The notes below the pieces were generated by a model. That model was not told where the DNA came from. It worked only from the letters and a program-made list of their open reading frames with translations, and did not search any database. A stretch of DNA of 64,000 bases from Sipunculus nudus (Eukaryota > Annelida > Sipuncula > Golfingiida > Sipunculidae): contig CM049322.1 in NCBI GenBank assembly GCA_026874595.1, positions 47,959,840 through 48,023,839 on the forward strand. The letters run 5' to 3'. Below are positions 46,840 through 59,199 of the stretch, piece by piece. Position numbers and translations under genes: made by a program. Every line of letters begins with the position of its first letter. The first letter of the stretch is position 1.

Positions 46840-49800
46840 ACACTTATCCTCCTTCTAGCAATCTAAATGAGCAAATATTTAAACGGTTTGTTGCTTTTTT
46901 TTGTATTTGGTCGTATTTTTAACAAACCGCACGTCTCGCTACGAAATTTAAACAAGAGGGTTGTAATTATGAAGTTACTATATTTAATCAAGTGCAAAGA
47001 GAAATGAACTTCTAACAACTTTTATAATTACCTCTTCCGTAAAAAAAACTATTTAAAACGTTTTGGATAATTTGAATAAATAAAATGTATTTCAAAAGGT
47101 TCATTCAGGCCTTTGTCGCCAAAACAGAAATTATTTGTTTTGTATGTGAAACGTTGTAGCCATTCTGACACATGAAACAACTAATAATTCCCGGACCAAG
47201 CCGTAGAGACTTGACGTTTACATTATGAACTTCTACTTTTTATATGACTTAATTAGTTATCGCCACAAATACTTTCACGCAATCCCTGAAGAACTGAAAT
47301 GAACTGAAAGTTTTCATATTATTATAAACCTTAAAAAAACATCAACATTTTTAAGTACAAATACTAAGACAAGAAGACCAATATATCGCAGACAAATATA
47401 GACATCTTTTGTGTGCAAAGCATTTTCAAACAGAGACACATAAATGTTGAAATTCTAAACTGAACGTTCTAATTAACCATGAAAACGTGTTCTCATTTTT
47501 ATCGAATAATCTTATTTAGAGGTAATCTATGTGGAGGTATTGAGAATGTAATCAAACTTTTAAGATTCCGAGGGAAGCATAATCTTCTCTTCTGGCTGTC
47601 CACAATTAAACAATTATTCATTACACCTAAACCGAAGTGCCCAATAATATTATTGCATATTGCAAAATAAACTGCCCACAAGTGTCTTCATTAATGTGCC
47701 CTGTTTTTATCAGTTGCTTGATTAGTCAGACAAATAAGTTTAAAGCGCTTTGTTTTACAATGTATTCGTCATTATTGGTACACATTTGAACAATAGCAGT
47801 CAAAATAACATTTTGTGTTGTATTTTTACTTAATATGTATAGAAATTATTGAAGGTTAGCTCAAAACACATTTTAAACGTATACATCATAATCATTTAAA
47901 AAAATAGAGATGCTTTGATCTCTAGGATTAGACAAAAATTGAGAGAGGTATGATCAACGCTAGAAGTTTTAATAATAGAGACGCGCTTTTTATGTAAAAT
48001 GCTCAAGGGTGTTAGGACGAAATCCTCCCTAATATTGTTCAGTGGGGTCTAAATGTCAATAAAAGCAAATATATTTTATGCGGACTAGAATGCACGCTTC
48101 ACGAAATATCGGGGGTTTGACTGCCGGACTATTAATGGTAACTAATGAAATGATTAAATGTCAGTTTGTTATAATAAGCCCTATACATTAAGTAGACATC
48201 AAATAAAGCAATTTACACTGTATATGTACTGTACGATGGGTGATGGACTGCTAAAAGAAAAACCCGTACGCCACGTTTACGTACAGACTGTGCTGAACAG
48301 CTGTTTACACTTTGATTGTTATATGCATTTGTTTACAGGTATGGGTAAAATACGAGTTCGTTCAATAACGCATGGCTATATTTTGTACAAGGGTTTACGT
48401 GATTCTTAATAACACTGTCGATACACTATTAGTCCTTAATTTGACTCGATAACACTGTTTAAATGAATGCTTCAAAATTAGTGTTAGAAGATATATTATA
48501 AGATCATGTATTCATATTAGAGGTACGGTTAGATTTTTTTTCAGCTACCTGTAATTATTTTATTATTGCCCATTTATAATTAGCAAAAAGTTCGGCAAAT
48601 GGACAATCTATGCATCCAATCGACAAATATATTCACATATGTAAATTCCAAAGCTATTATTTGGTCGACTATATTTTCTTCATTTTTTTAAAGACATGTA
48701 TGTTCTAAATACGTGTTAGTAAAATGCTTTATATTAAAACCTAACAATCATGATATATTACATAATTTATATTTTGTATATGATTGTGTTTGAGCTTTCA
48801 AGGGTTTCTTTATCAAACTTTTTTTTCATTTTATGAAAACAGTACTTATGTTTTCAAAACTGAATCTCCGCTGCCCTTTCTTTGCATTTTACCTCCTTGA
48901 ATTCATTGGGAGATATTAGACTCATAAAAATACTATAGTTGCATGATAGGATTTTAATGTTCTTGTCTAGAAAAGTATTTTGAATGCAAATGGATTCGTC
49001 GATTATGTATTGCTCTGAGTCAAGGGTTCCATCATAAGAACATGAAAAAGCTGAATAAAAACCCACCATATGAATATAATTAAATGTTATTGTTTTATAT
49101 CCATTCAACAGAGTAGCATTGGATTTAATAACTGCTTATCAGATTCTTTTGTTTTAATAATGCGGTAAACACTTCATCATTCTAATCATTATTTAAAACC
49201 GATACCCATGTTGCTCCTCTTAAATTACAGTCTGCCAAAGTAGGCCTTGTCTTTCTAGTATAAATACCGCATTCATTGTTACTTTAAAACTGTAATTATT
49301 TGAGGTTACAATTGTAAGTTCCTGTTTCCTGGCTTGACATTATCATTTTCGTAGTATTCGGTCAAAACTTGTATCATTAAAAATAAAAAAATGGCCTAAC
49401 CAACAGCAAACAAAGGAACGAAATAAACCTCAGCGATACCTCATGGATAGGTCATTGATATTATGCCAATGTTGAACATTTTCCTGCTCGGATCTAGACC
49501 TGTTAAGGGCTAACGCTTAACAAGATCTTTCTTTCGCCAATTCGGAAATTTAATTCATTAATTATCCTGACTACATCCATTTAACAGGGGTTATGTTTCA
49601 ATTGTACGGGCATGTTCCTCCACCTTTTAGGACGGTTAGGGACAAAGGTGATAGAAAAAGGAATGTTTAACTCTTAGGTACAAAATGTCGAAGACATTAT
49701 GAAGGGATATCTATGCATAATTAGATTACATTTTCATTGATATCCAGCTCCTTTGATATCGGATGTTTAGATGTCAGACTTAAAGCCTTAAAAGCCTTCA

Positions 49801-49900
49801 CACTTGACTAGTCGGTATTGATTTCCTATTAAAATGTGCGCAGATCTTGCATTTCATGTTGGTTGTGAGCTGTTGTTATATAATTTGATAGAACATTAAA
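46840..49900. other. AT-rich non-coding stretch upstream of the lectin gene
   Basis: No gene supported. The short frames at 47.5, 48.2 and 48.9 kb are low-complexity and unconserved. The promoter and 5' exon of the lectin gene could lie here, but I cannot point to a convincing site. Confidence 0.5.
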
Positions 49901-49928
49901 TGACTGGATTAATATGTATGCATTTGAT

Positions 49929-50217
49929 ATGACTTCTGTCAAGAGAGCAGTCAGCTATAAACTCATATATATTTACATAATCATGTTATTTATGTTAGGT
50001 GATGCGCCTATAGGACAGAGCTGCGCTGGAGAAGTTACTTGGGCCCAAGCTGAAAACTGTTGCAGGGAAATAAAAGGAAATTTAGGGTCAGTTGGAAATA
50101 AAACCGAAATGAGTCGACTTTTGGAGTATATGAACCGATACAATATGACGTCATCGTGGGTGAACTTGAGGAGAAGAGAGATGAAGAAATGGAGGTGGAT
50201 TGACGGAGAAAGCGGAG
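49929..50217 (+). CDS. Lectin receptor exon 1: signal peptide and CTLD1 N-terminal half
   Basis: ATG at 49929 gives MTSVKRAVSYKLIYIYIIML as a signal-like start. The donor is GAG|GTAAAC at 50218, phase 1. An alternative is that TTATTTATGTTAG at about 49998-50010 is an acceptor and the signal peptide lies on an earlier exon. Confidence 0.65.
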
Positions 50218-53200
50218 GTAAACGATGGTTCGGTTATTCTGTATGTATATATTTAATAACACAAATGTCGAGTTCTGTCATATATAAAGAAGTAAGGCAA
50301 CGTTTGCGATTCAAACGAACCTGTTTACAACTCCATACGTGACAATGATAATCAAGTGATGTCATATATTCATATGGTCATTTTTTTAATTCCCCTGCTT
50401 CCCAGCATCTCAAAGGAAATGCAAAGAACAATAAGCTACTTGCCATCTAAATAATGAACATGATGTTATTTTTTATTATTACCAGAACAAATATAAAGAC
50501 ATAAATTGGCATCAGGAATGCCACTGATGAGACCTTGATAGCTTATAAAATCAATTTGGCATACCTCTTCACGAGTCAGCCACTTCATTCTGGAATCTTC
50601 TAATTTTATAATATCAGTAATATATTTTATACCCTTTAAGTATAAGTTTTTAAAGTAAATAACCTTCTTATCTCTTCTTATATATGAGTTAAGCCACAAC
50701 ATTTGATTTAATATATTTACCCTCGTAATTGGAGTATGATAGTTGAAATTACACCAAGATTTTAAAACATCTTCCAAGAATACAGATGGCAAACAAAATA
50801 TAATTTTATAATCTTCATTTGATAAATTACAAAGAAAGGATTCCTAACCAATTTTAAGTATACTAAATACCTTGTCTCTAAAATAATCATTCCTTGGGTT
50901 TAGCAGAAGGCGTTTAATCCAAGAGATTTTAAAGTTAATATGTGGGCCGTACTTAATCCACCTCTGTTTATTAGTGCAATCATAATGTTCCTTTTATTAA
51001 GTTCTCTTCCGGGGGTTTCGGGGGTGAAGGGAGTACAGAGAACAAAACTGAGCTGTGAAATTAATTAGCTTTTAACCAATGTTATTTTGCCAATAATTGT
51101 AATTTTACTCCATAACCATGAAAATATAATATTTCTAATATTTTTAGTCTTAGGTTTATAATTTAATTCTATTATATTTCTCAGTGAAGGTGTCACAGTG
51201 ATCCTTAACACATTAATTTGATGATCACACCATTTAAAGCCAAAGTTAATTATTTCACTCTTTTCCTAATATATTTCATCTGTCATAGGCATGACCACGC
51301 ACTTTTCTCAAATTATTTTTAAACCCGATATGTTTTTAAAATCGTTAAAGATTTGTAAAATTTATTTTATGATTTTATGTTTCTGGTGAAGAGGAGAGTG
51401 ACATTTGCATACTGTGAAAATGTTAATACATTTTTGATGTTGATACCATTTATATTCTCATTTGACCGAATTAAATTGGCCAACAATTCTATACCTAGTA
51501 TGAACAGATATGAAGATAATGGACAGCCTTAACAGGCAACAGGCTTATTATTCCTTGTTTTTAAGTTAAAGATATAGATCCCATCTAAAACTAAAATTTA
51601 TACTTTCTAGGAAATATTTTGGTAGGTCTGACCAAAGGAATTTGTAAAATTCTACTTGAAATCCGTCACTTTCTGGAGACCTTCCATTTGTAATTGATTT
51701 TAGGCTATTTAATACTTCTAATTCTGATAATGTTGCTGACCATGTGTGTATTTCAGTATGTCTGATATTAATGTTATGTTTAAATGTCAATTTTTCAAAA
51801 TTTCTAATGTAATGATTTTGGTCACAACTATATAATTCAAAAAAAAAAGTTCTTCTTTTAATATATATGAAGGCTTATTTATTATCTTTCCATTTATATT
51901 TAATTTTGTAAGAACTTTCATGTTTTAGTTTCTTCTTTCTAAATTAAAAAAATGCATATATATTTGGTTGATTTCTCCTCTCCTCATACCACCTGGCCTT
52001 ACTTCTAATGATTGCACCTTTATTTTTCTCTTCAACCAATTTGTGTCAATTTTCTTCCAGTTCTTTAATTTGCTTATTTTTTATTCATCATTTTTGTAAT
52101 TTCAACTTTTCACTTTTTTTATTTTTGCTTCTATCTCTGATATATCACATTTAGTCATGTTTGTTTAATATAACTGGGTTCTATGCAAGTTCTCCGTATT
52201 GCCATTTTAATAGTGTCCCAGAGTAATGTTGATGTGGCTTTATAATTTTCCTTCACAGTATTCTTAATGCGCAATTTAATCTTTTCCACAAATTACATAT
52301 CTCTTAATAGAGACAAATTACATTTCCAAAAATTTTTTCCTCTTTTAATTTTGTTGAAAACAAATATCTACTGCCATATGACCACTTTTATATCCTGGTA
52401 AAATCTGGGCATATTTTATTGAAGACAGCAAACCTTTTCTAATTGGAAAATAAACTAATCTACTCCCCACATATTTCGGATTCTGTTTTGACCAAGTGTA
52501 TTGCTTTTTGATTTTGTTAAAGTGACGCCATATATCCACTAAATCGAATTCTGAAATAAATTATTTTTCTAATATATTTGCTTTGCAGCTTTCAGAGTGT
52601 ATATCTTTTGTTTTATCTATTTAAGGATATAAAATCTTGTTCCAATCACCACTTATTATATTATTTTCATTGCTATTATTATTACATTTTTTAAAAAGGA
52701 CTGCTGAAAATATTGGTATGGAACCAACTTGGGCCATAGACATTTGTAAGGTTTAGCGTTAATTCTCCGATAGTAATGTCCAAGTCAATTATTCGACCTT
52801 CTAGATCTTTGTAGACACTTTGGATTTATGAGACACTTTATTTTTTATCAGTATAGCTACCCCTCTGGAGTTAAATGAGCCATGATTAGATATAATAGTA
52901 TGGCTCCATTCAGCTCTCCATTTTTGTCCAGTTTTTGAGGTGCTGTGAGTTTCTTGAAGTAATATGATTTCATGTTTTTTTATTTTGTAACCAATAAAAA
53001 GTTGACGCCCTTTGGAATAAGTGTTAAGACCTCTTACATTCAAAGACAAAATGTAAATTTCACTCATACCTGATGAAGATCAAAATATTCTGTTGAGAAA
53101 ATGTTTGTGTATGACCCTCAGCAACAGGTGGTGGAATTACTCTCCTGAACCTTTTTTTTTTGTCTGCAAATGGTCTAAACAGTTCATCTCCTGGAAATAG

Positions 53201-56200
53201 AATATTAATAGATATATTAGTATTTTTTTCTTATTATATATGTTTAAATCGCATCTATGTACCATTACTAAAAGATCCTTGAGGTTACATATCACATTAC
53301 TGTTGGTATAATTCAATTTAAAAAATGTCTATTCTTGTCGAATAACTCGAGCTGGATTACCTTCGGTTCCACACTCTTCCTTTACCCAATTTATATTTAA
53401 CTTTTGATTTACAAATAGACACACAACAATCAACATGAAATAACATGTAAACATAATGACAGAGTCTATATAAAACACAAATACCAGAGTCCCGGTAGCT
53501 GTAAGGTTGACGCTCACTCCGGATGCTCAGCTGGACTCGCTGCTCATCGCGTTGTTTTTAATCTTTGAGTGTGGTCTCGGTTGATTTCTCGATTACCCGG
53601 AGATTCTCGTTTCTAACACAATCACCAGGTGTCGTTACCAGAGGCACTGCTTTCTTAATTGAAATACCCTTGTTGCGCATGCTTAAAGTCAAGTGGCGGG
53701 AGTACTGACGATCTCGTTGCCAGGCAAACATGCAAACAAAACACAGAAACGCCATCAGCCAAGTTATAATCTGTCACGTGTGTTATGATGCTTATAATAG
53801 ACGACCTTTCTTAGGAAAATAGTGAGTGAATGTTCACTTAGAGCCATTATTGATAAGGACTGGCTTTTCGTCAACAAATAACCGGCCATGCCAGAAGCGA
53901 ACCTTCTGGCCCGAATGGTATGCAGCGAGCTTTTGTGGCTTGGTCTGTTGCTTAAGTGCATAATCCTATGCGGTCAGGTCCTCAACGAACCTGAACCCTT
54001 TGTTTTGAATGATTTTCTTGGTTGTGAGTAGAATGTCATTTCCATCTGTTCTGCTGTAAAGCCTAAATGGTATTTGTCTGGGTCCTGAACCTTTTCTCCC
54101 CACTCCATGTGCCATTTTTATATTTTTTTGCAATATTTGGTCCTCTGATAGGTCTCCCATAAGTTTATGTTCTGTGATAATTTTGGCCAGTAAATCCCTG
54201 CTGTTTTCTTTCTAGGTGTTTTCTTTCATTCCAATTAATCTTAATATTCCACTCTAACGTTCTTGCTTATTAAGTTCGTCATCTAATTTTGTGTGTAGCT
54301 CTGATATCATCTTATCTTTTTCTCTGCTTGCTTGTTCTAAGTCCTCTAATTGTTTGTTTTATGATTCTGTGGTTTCACAACTTTGTATATGTTTGGCCGT
54401 GTTCTCGTCAACAGTGGTACTCATATTTTGAACACTGTTTGCAAGTTCTGTGACTCTTTGTTTTCATTTTCTGTTTCTTATGAAAGAGATAATTTTAGTC
54501 AAGGTCACTTTTCTGTTTTGAGAGCTCCTGTTGGACTCCTTTCATCAGTAACTTCATACTATCCGTGGCCTGTTTCCCAATATCCTTCATCTCTTTGGGG
54601 TTCTAGGGCGTGACGGACTGTCTAATTCCAAGGTTTCTGAAGGGTTTTTTTTGTTGTAAATACTGGTTCATACTTGGTTCCGTGGTTTTATCCTTTGTCT
54701 TCCTGTCCCTAGTGTTTCTAGGCACATTTCACTCATTTAAGTCCACAAAACTTGAATTCGTTACGCTGCCAGCTGTGACCACGTCTACTCTATTCGGCCA
54801 TGTTACCGGACGCCGGAAAATAATATTCATAGTGTGCATTGCTCATCTGTTTTTTTTTTTTTTGTTTTTGTTTATGTATTGAAATATTTTTTTTCATGAC
54901 TTTCCCAGAATCCACACAAACAACTTTAGATTTCCTTCTCGAGGAAAGCAAGACCAATGAAAGTTGTGTGTGGTTCAACCAGAAAACACGACGATTGGAA
55001 CCAGGGCGGAGTTCAGATACGACTGTTGGAAGCATGTGCCAGATTAATGGTTGGCCATTACATATCCGGTTATTTCATTTAATTATGTTCCGATTATTAT
55101 GATGAAAATTGATTATTATAAGAAAGCTTGATTTTAAAATCTGTCGTTCAAGAGAAGAAAGTTAATAATGTCATTTGTTTTATAAAAGTAGAAATTTTGT
55201 CGTGTATAAGTTTGTTTATATGGAGAAAGCTTTGTAACTTAAATTTGGAAATTCCTATTTCTCAGATCCAATTTGCAAAGAATTCCATCGAAGATGGATT
55301 GGAAGAGAACACAATGGTATCTGCTACCTGCATTTCTGTGAGCGGCTGACTTGGCATGAGGCCCGGGCGTACTGTCACACCTGGGACTTGGGGTATACCA
55401 TGGCTTTGGTCAAACACAGGGACACAATGAACGCATTAGCAAGACATAAATGGGCCTGTGACAGATTTTGGGTAGGATTACGGAAAGAGGAATGGCTGGA
55501 AAATAACGATGCACCAGGTCTGTTTCAAAGCTGAATATCCTGTTTTATGCTGATTTTTTTCTTTTGTTGAGAACACATAAATTCCAGTATAAGCCATTAT
55601 ATGATTAATGTTCATATTTGATCTCAATTAAAATATACATGTTTTGAGCTTATGCTTTGAAATGAGATGACTATGGTTGACATCAGTACAATCCCTTTGA
55701 AATCAAACACAGACGACATGCATCAATTATGCGTCGAGTGTCACTGCTAGAAAAAAGAGTAACACTTAAACTTCATTTCAATGAAAACTGACTGTTCTGA
55801 TTAAATCTAGATTTTAAAGGTTTACAGTTAATTGCAGTTGAGGTGCTTTACAAGAAGTGGAATCCCGATGAAACTAAGGACATTGGGCGGTGCGGACAAG
55901 TAAGGTTACAACAATCATCACTGATATTTGAACCGAAATTTTGTCATACAGCGGCCAGTTATGTGTGTCTGAGCTTGCAAAATGGAAAGTATGGCTTGCA
56001 CATTTATTATTATAAACTTTACTTCAATTTACTCTTTAATTCCGTGAAACATATTCTATTTAATTTATCTGTCTGGACTATACCTATTATCCATAGATTT
56101 ACAAATAATTCAGAAAATATGGTAATGTCCTTAGTAAAACGTAAACTGACAAGGTTTTTTTTAGAAAAGACATAAACATGGTATAACAACTGATGTTTAT

Positions 56201-56581
56201 GCCTGCTTAAATAGTAAACCATTGGGAATAATATATCGTAGGTACGATTGTGAAACCACAACATATGACAACACATTATACAGCATTATTTGTGGGATGC
56301 TCGATGGGAAGTTTTGCAGCCGTATTTGTATTCCTAGTCTGCATGTTTTTCTGGCGACGGAAGAGGGTATGTTATTTAATTACATTGTATTATTAAATCA
56401 AAAAGAACAAGTTATAGAAAGTTTAATATATAAATTCATGTGTGACTTGTGTGCGCGCTTAATCGTATATGGACATGCCACTAACGAGTGTATATTTTAA
56501 TGATACAGAACGAATTCGGGCGAACAGGAAGACATAGTAAAAAAAAGGAAAATCCTGAGAAAATTCCTTTGCAGAATGCAG
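49929..56581 (+). CDS. Transmembrane receptor with two C-type lectin-like domains (3' end not found)
   Basis: Six exons join in consistent phase: 49929-50217, 54909-55049, 55266-55517, 55838-55984, 56242-56366 and 56509-56581. The product begins with a hydrophobic signal-like segment (residues about 11-23). CTLD1 (about 30-143) has VTWAQAENCC, a WIDGESG turn, SCVWF and a final SMCQ. CTLD2 (about 145-274) has LTWHEARAYC, FWVGLRKEEW, WNPDE, RCGQV and SYVCL. A transmembrane helix lies in exon 5 (LFVGCSMGSFAAVFVFLVCM), followed by FFWRRKR and a lysine-rich tail. CTLD1 lacks EPN/QPD and WND sugar-binding motifs. CTLD2 has NPD where EPN/QPD usually stands. Such receptors sit at the cell surface and are often immune or adhesion proteins. 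The role here is inferred. The donor after exon 4 is non-canonical, and the last exons may lie beyond the retroelement or outside the window. Confidence 0.75.
50466..51790 (-). pseudogene. LINE ORF2 reverse transcriptase and C-terminal remnant
   Basis: The start of RT reads VLNSLKSITNGRSPESDGF and VEFYKFLWSDLP. The catalytic box near 51400-51411 reads Y-A-N-V instead of Y-A-D-D, so both aspartates are lost. The C-terminal part (50792-50466) has ILNQMLWLNSYI and YLKGIKYITDI. It cannot be active. Confidence 0.65.
52345..53067 (-). pseudogene. LINE ORF2 apurinic-type endonuclease remnant
   Basis: The N-terminal part reads LSLNVRGLNTYSKGRQLF and IILLQETHSTS, with the conserved N and E of endonuclease/exonuclease/phosphatase folds. 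The later part (52539-52345) reads DIWRHFNKIKKQYTW, SRLVYFPI and PGYKSGHMAVD. There SRLV and SGH stand where SRLD and SDH are normal, so catalytic positions are changed. Confidence 0.7.
53500..54500 (-). pseudogene. LINE ORF1 remnant
   Basis: Pieces include RQIPFRLYSRTDGNDIL and GFRFVEDLT (54160-53966), then RRFASGMAGYLL (53961-53764), and ISIKKAVPLVTTP (53755-53558). The pattern of a basic RNA-binding region followed by a V-x-E-D-L-T motif fits L1-type ORF1 C-terminal domains. Frames change between pieces. Confidence 0.5.
54909..55049 (+). CDS. Lectin receptor exon 2: CTLD1 C-terminal half
   Basis: Acceptor CATGACTTTCCCAG, phase 1, encoding E-S-T-Q-T-T through CVWFNQKTRRLEPGR to SMCQING. 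The donor AATG|GTTGGC is weak but keeps phase 1 into exon 3. Confidence 0.65.
55266..55517 (+). CDS. Lectin receptor exon 3: CTLD2 N-terminal half
   Basis: Acceptor TTCCTATTTCTCAG and donor CCAG|GTCTGT, both phase 1. The exon encodes GICYLHFCERLTWHEARAYC and later RFWVGLRKEEWLENN. The ICY and FC cysteines indicate the long form of the fold. Confidence 0.75.
55838..55984 (+). CDS. Lectin receptor exon 4: CTLD2 C-terminal half
   Basis: Acceptor TTAATTGCAG, phase 1. It encodes KKWNPDETKDIGRCGQV and FCHTAASYVCLSLQN. Phase-1 splicing into exon 5 would need a donor directly after AATG, but the sequence there is GAAAGT. Without splicing the frame continues to TAA at 56173-56175, adding about 64 residues. 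Confidence 0.7.
55985..55990 (+). other. Non-canonical splice donor (GA instead of GT)
   Basis: After CAAAATG the intron begins GAAAGTATG. A consensus donor would be GTAAGTATG, so one T-to-A change at intron position +2 explains it. The nearby GTATGG at 55989 is phase 2 and would put exon 5 out of its transmembrane frame. Confidence 0.6.
56242..56366 (+). CDS. Lectin receptor exon 5: transmembrane segment
   Basis: Acceptor TATATCGTAG. In phase 1 the exon reads T-I-V-K-P-Q-H, then a 20-residue hydrophobic helix, then FFWRRKR, a stop-transfer signal. Donor AGG|GTATGT, phase 0. In another frame the exon also stays open for over 90 codons, but that frame lacks any membrane segment. Confidence 0.6.
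56509..56581 (+). CDS. Lectin receptor exon 6: basic cytoplasmic tail (part)
   Basis: Acceptor TAATGATACAG, phase 0, encoding NEFGRTGRHSKKKENPEK and IPLQNA. Strong donor GCAG|GTAAGT, phase 1. The next exon was not found up to 58.0 kb. Confidence 0.55.
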
Positions 56582-58060
56582 GTAAGTTTTTCTTTTATGT
56601 TATATAATATATTTCTTGTTAAGGCTAGTAGTCCTTGGGCCAATACTGGAATTTACGTTTTGCTGCACCCCCGGCATTATTAGCTTTGATGCCATTTTTT
56701 TGTAAAAGTAATTATAGAGATTATATTTCAAAACATTACCCCTCTGGATAAAGAAACATAAAGGCTTGAAATCGCCAATTTTATAAACTTACTTCGGAAC
56801 ATATAATTAAAAAAACATATGGGTTAATGTCCAGGGAGTCATGGAAATTCTTATGTAGGGAAATGTGCACTCCTAAATTCAATCAAAGCTAACACGTTTC
56901 CTAGTTTTTATGTGCTGAATCCATTTCTATTAAATTTGATTTCAAAACTCTATTTAAGATTTTTGGATATCCAAATTTACAAATCAAAATATTCAAATAT
57001 GAAAAGGCTTGTAATTTTAAAACCTTACTTTTTATATAAAGAGGCAAGATTAGACCTTATCATCCATTTGATGAGCAAAATGTAATAAAAATGTTATTTT
57101 AGTCATTCAGCTTATTTTAAACCTTCAAGTATACAATTGTAAGCAACTTAAAGTAATTAAATAAGTTATTATTTGTTTGTAATTAGGGTGTACAGAGTAA
57201 AACTTTGATCTATACATTCCATATAAACGGCATTTTTCTTTACTTCGATTGAAATGAAGTTACAAATGTGAATCAGGTTCAGTTAAAAATATAAAATTTA
57301 TCACCAAATCCAATAATATAAATACATTCATCACGTTTCTGCTTTGCATCCTTATACTTTTAGCATTTAGAACTACGCATAGGTTTAGGATGTATATGTG
57401 TTTGGTATTGTTTGCATCAGGTTTGTGACCCTTCCATTACATAGCACTAACGTCAATAATATGAATTTTCGCCTCAAATGTTATCTGCTAAACAATGCGC
57501 CCCCTTCTTGACCATTGATCCCACCATGGTAAAAGAATACTGAGCATTCACGTCAAAACATGCGAATGATCTATCTGTCCTTGTACTTTTTGCATACGTA
57601 GAATTTCACTTATGCCTTTCTCATTTTTATCATATAGGCAGCAATGTACATAACACATGCGTATGCATCTATGATGTACTGTATGTCAACGTTTTCCTGC
57701 CAGGCTATCAGTATCACCGGGTTATATCAATTGATAAGACTCTCTGCAGTTGAACTGTTTAACACTATTGTTGTGCCTCTGTGTGATATCATTACCTTTT
57801 GAACGTACTCTTGCAGCGAAATACACGCTTTATCTCATATGTATTATATTGTGGCTCCTTCGGTGTTTCATCATAAGACGTTAGTTCTTTCAATTTTTTT
57901 TGAGTGCACAGGATGCACGACATTTGTTCAATTTTAGCGTTTCATCATTTGTTTTTTTTTCTCTGCGATGCTTGTTAACGGACCAGCTGCTCTAGGAAAT
58001 TTGAATCTACACGGTCCTTTCTTCTTGCAGTAACTTGAGTGTGTTAGTTTGCAATATCTT
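56582..58060. other. Probable intron of the lectin gene, no further exon seen
   Basis: AT-rich sequence with no coding trace that I can support. Confidence 0.45.
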
Positions 58061-58068
58061 TGTCTTCT

Positions 58069-58416
58069 TCACCAGGTACAGCACAGGTAATATATTGGTA
58101 AGCATATGTTGCAAACTACTTCATCTGTATCAGAATCATTTTGGGTGCATCTTTCACTCGTTATAGTGCACTCGCATGAGGAGAACCTTGACCCTGAAAT
58201 TTTATTTGAAAAATTTAGTCCGACATATTTTTCTCCCGATGGTTGCGTAATTGATTTAAGAACATATCGGAATAAGAGTTCTAATATGTACTGAAACTGT
58301 CGTGCCGAAGTAACTGGGATCCTTCTCAGCCACTGTGACCTCTCGGCGAAAGATAATTGTTTCACATAATCATCACTTAATATAGACCCATACTGTCTCC
58401 CTGTTGTTTGAGTCAC
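58069..58416 (-). other. Unrecognised 115-codon frame
   Basis: The frame includes QLSFAERSQWLRRIPVTSAR and later CECTITSERC. It has no membrane segment and no motif I recognise. It sits just beyond the 3' end of the adjacent minus-strand retroelement and is longer than most chance frames here. It could be part of another repeat or a host exon. Confidence 0.2.
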
Positions 58417-58689
58417 ATCAGGGAATTGCCTGTCAGTGGCAGATACTGTGAAAAACCAAGTTGGTATCCCAAGTTGTCAAACCAGAACATCATAAAACAC
58501 ACTCTGGAAATATGGAGGGGTTATCAGGACGTTTGCCAGCATTCTGTAGGCTTGATCATATTTTTCTACATTCTTCTACAACTTTTCTCGGAAAACTTTC
58601 TTTTTGCGATCACAATCACTAAATTTTTACAACATCTAAAAAATCATTTTATTTACAACATTACATAAACATCTTGGTTACAACAATTC

Positions 58690-59190
58690 AATAACATCTC
58701 GATAAGAAATCAGCACGTACATTATCTTTCCCTTTAATGTGTCTGATTTCAAGAGTGTAATCCTAAAAACAAACTCCAGCTCAACAATCGTTGATTTTTA
58801 CACTTCAACTTCTCCATGAACGTAAGGGGATTGTGATTACTGAAGACAATGATCGGCTTGACTGATGAAGTAACAAAAACTTTAAAATGTTGCAATGCCA
58901 AAATCAAAGCCAAACATTCTTTTTCAATAGTGGAGTAGTTTTTCTGGTTTGCAATAAACTTTCTTTAAAAATAACAAATTGAATGATCTATCCCATCATT
59001 GCCTTCTTGTAACAACACCGCACCAGCAGCAGTATCACTAACATCTACATCCAACTTAAAAGGTACAGAAAAGTCTAGAGCTAACAAAACTGGTGAACTT
59101 TGCAGAACTGCTTTCAAATTCTGAAATGCATTTTCACACTGAACATTCCATACAAACTTTTGTTTCTTTTTTGACAAATTAGTCAAAGGT
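58690..59190 (-). pseudogene. RNase H of the Gmr1-like element
   Basis: FVWNVQCENAFQNLKAVLQ leads into PVLLALDFSVPFKLDVDVSD and GAVLLQEGNDG. After a frameshift come NYSTIEKECLALILALQHF, NHNPLTFMEKLK and D-N-V-R-A-D near 58.70 kb. The order and motifs are those of gypsy RNase H. Confidence 0.75.
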
Positions 59191-59199
59191 TCAGCTACA

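Larger units (their letters stand above)
50460..54830 (-). mobile_element. Decayed L1/Tx1-like LINE inside lectin intron 1
   Basis: Read leftward the order is ORF1 remnant (54.8-53.5 kb), endonuclease (53.07-52.35 kb), reverse transcriptase (51.79-51.35 kb) and C-terminal region (50.79-50.47 kb). All parts are broken by stops and shifts. The element lies opposite to the host gene, within a 4.7-kb intron that the other introns (0.1-0.3 kb) do not approach in size. I saw no clear 3' tail or target-site duplication. Clade assignment to L1/Tx1 rests on the ORF1 and RT motif style. Confidence 0.75.

Noticed and set aside
56222..56500. Alternative frame of lectin exon 5 (92 codons)
   Set aside because: It lacks a membrane segment, while the phase-1 frame gives a clear transmembrane helix with a stop-transfer signal.
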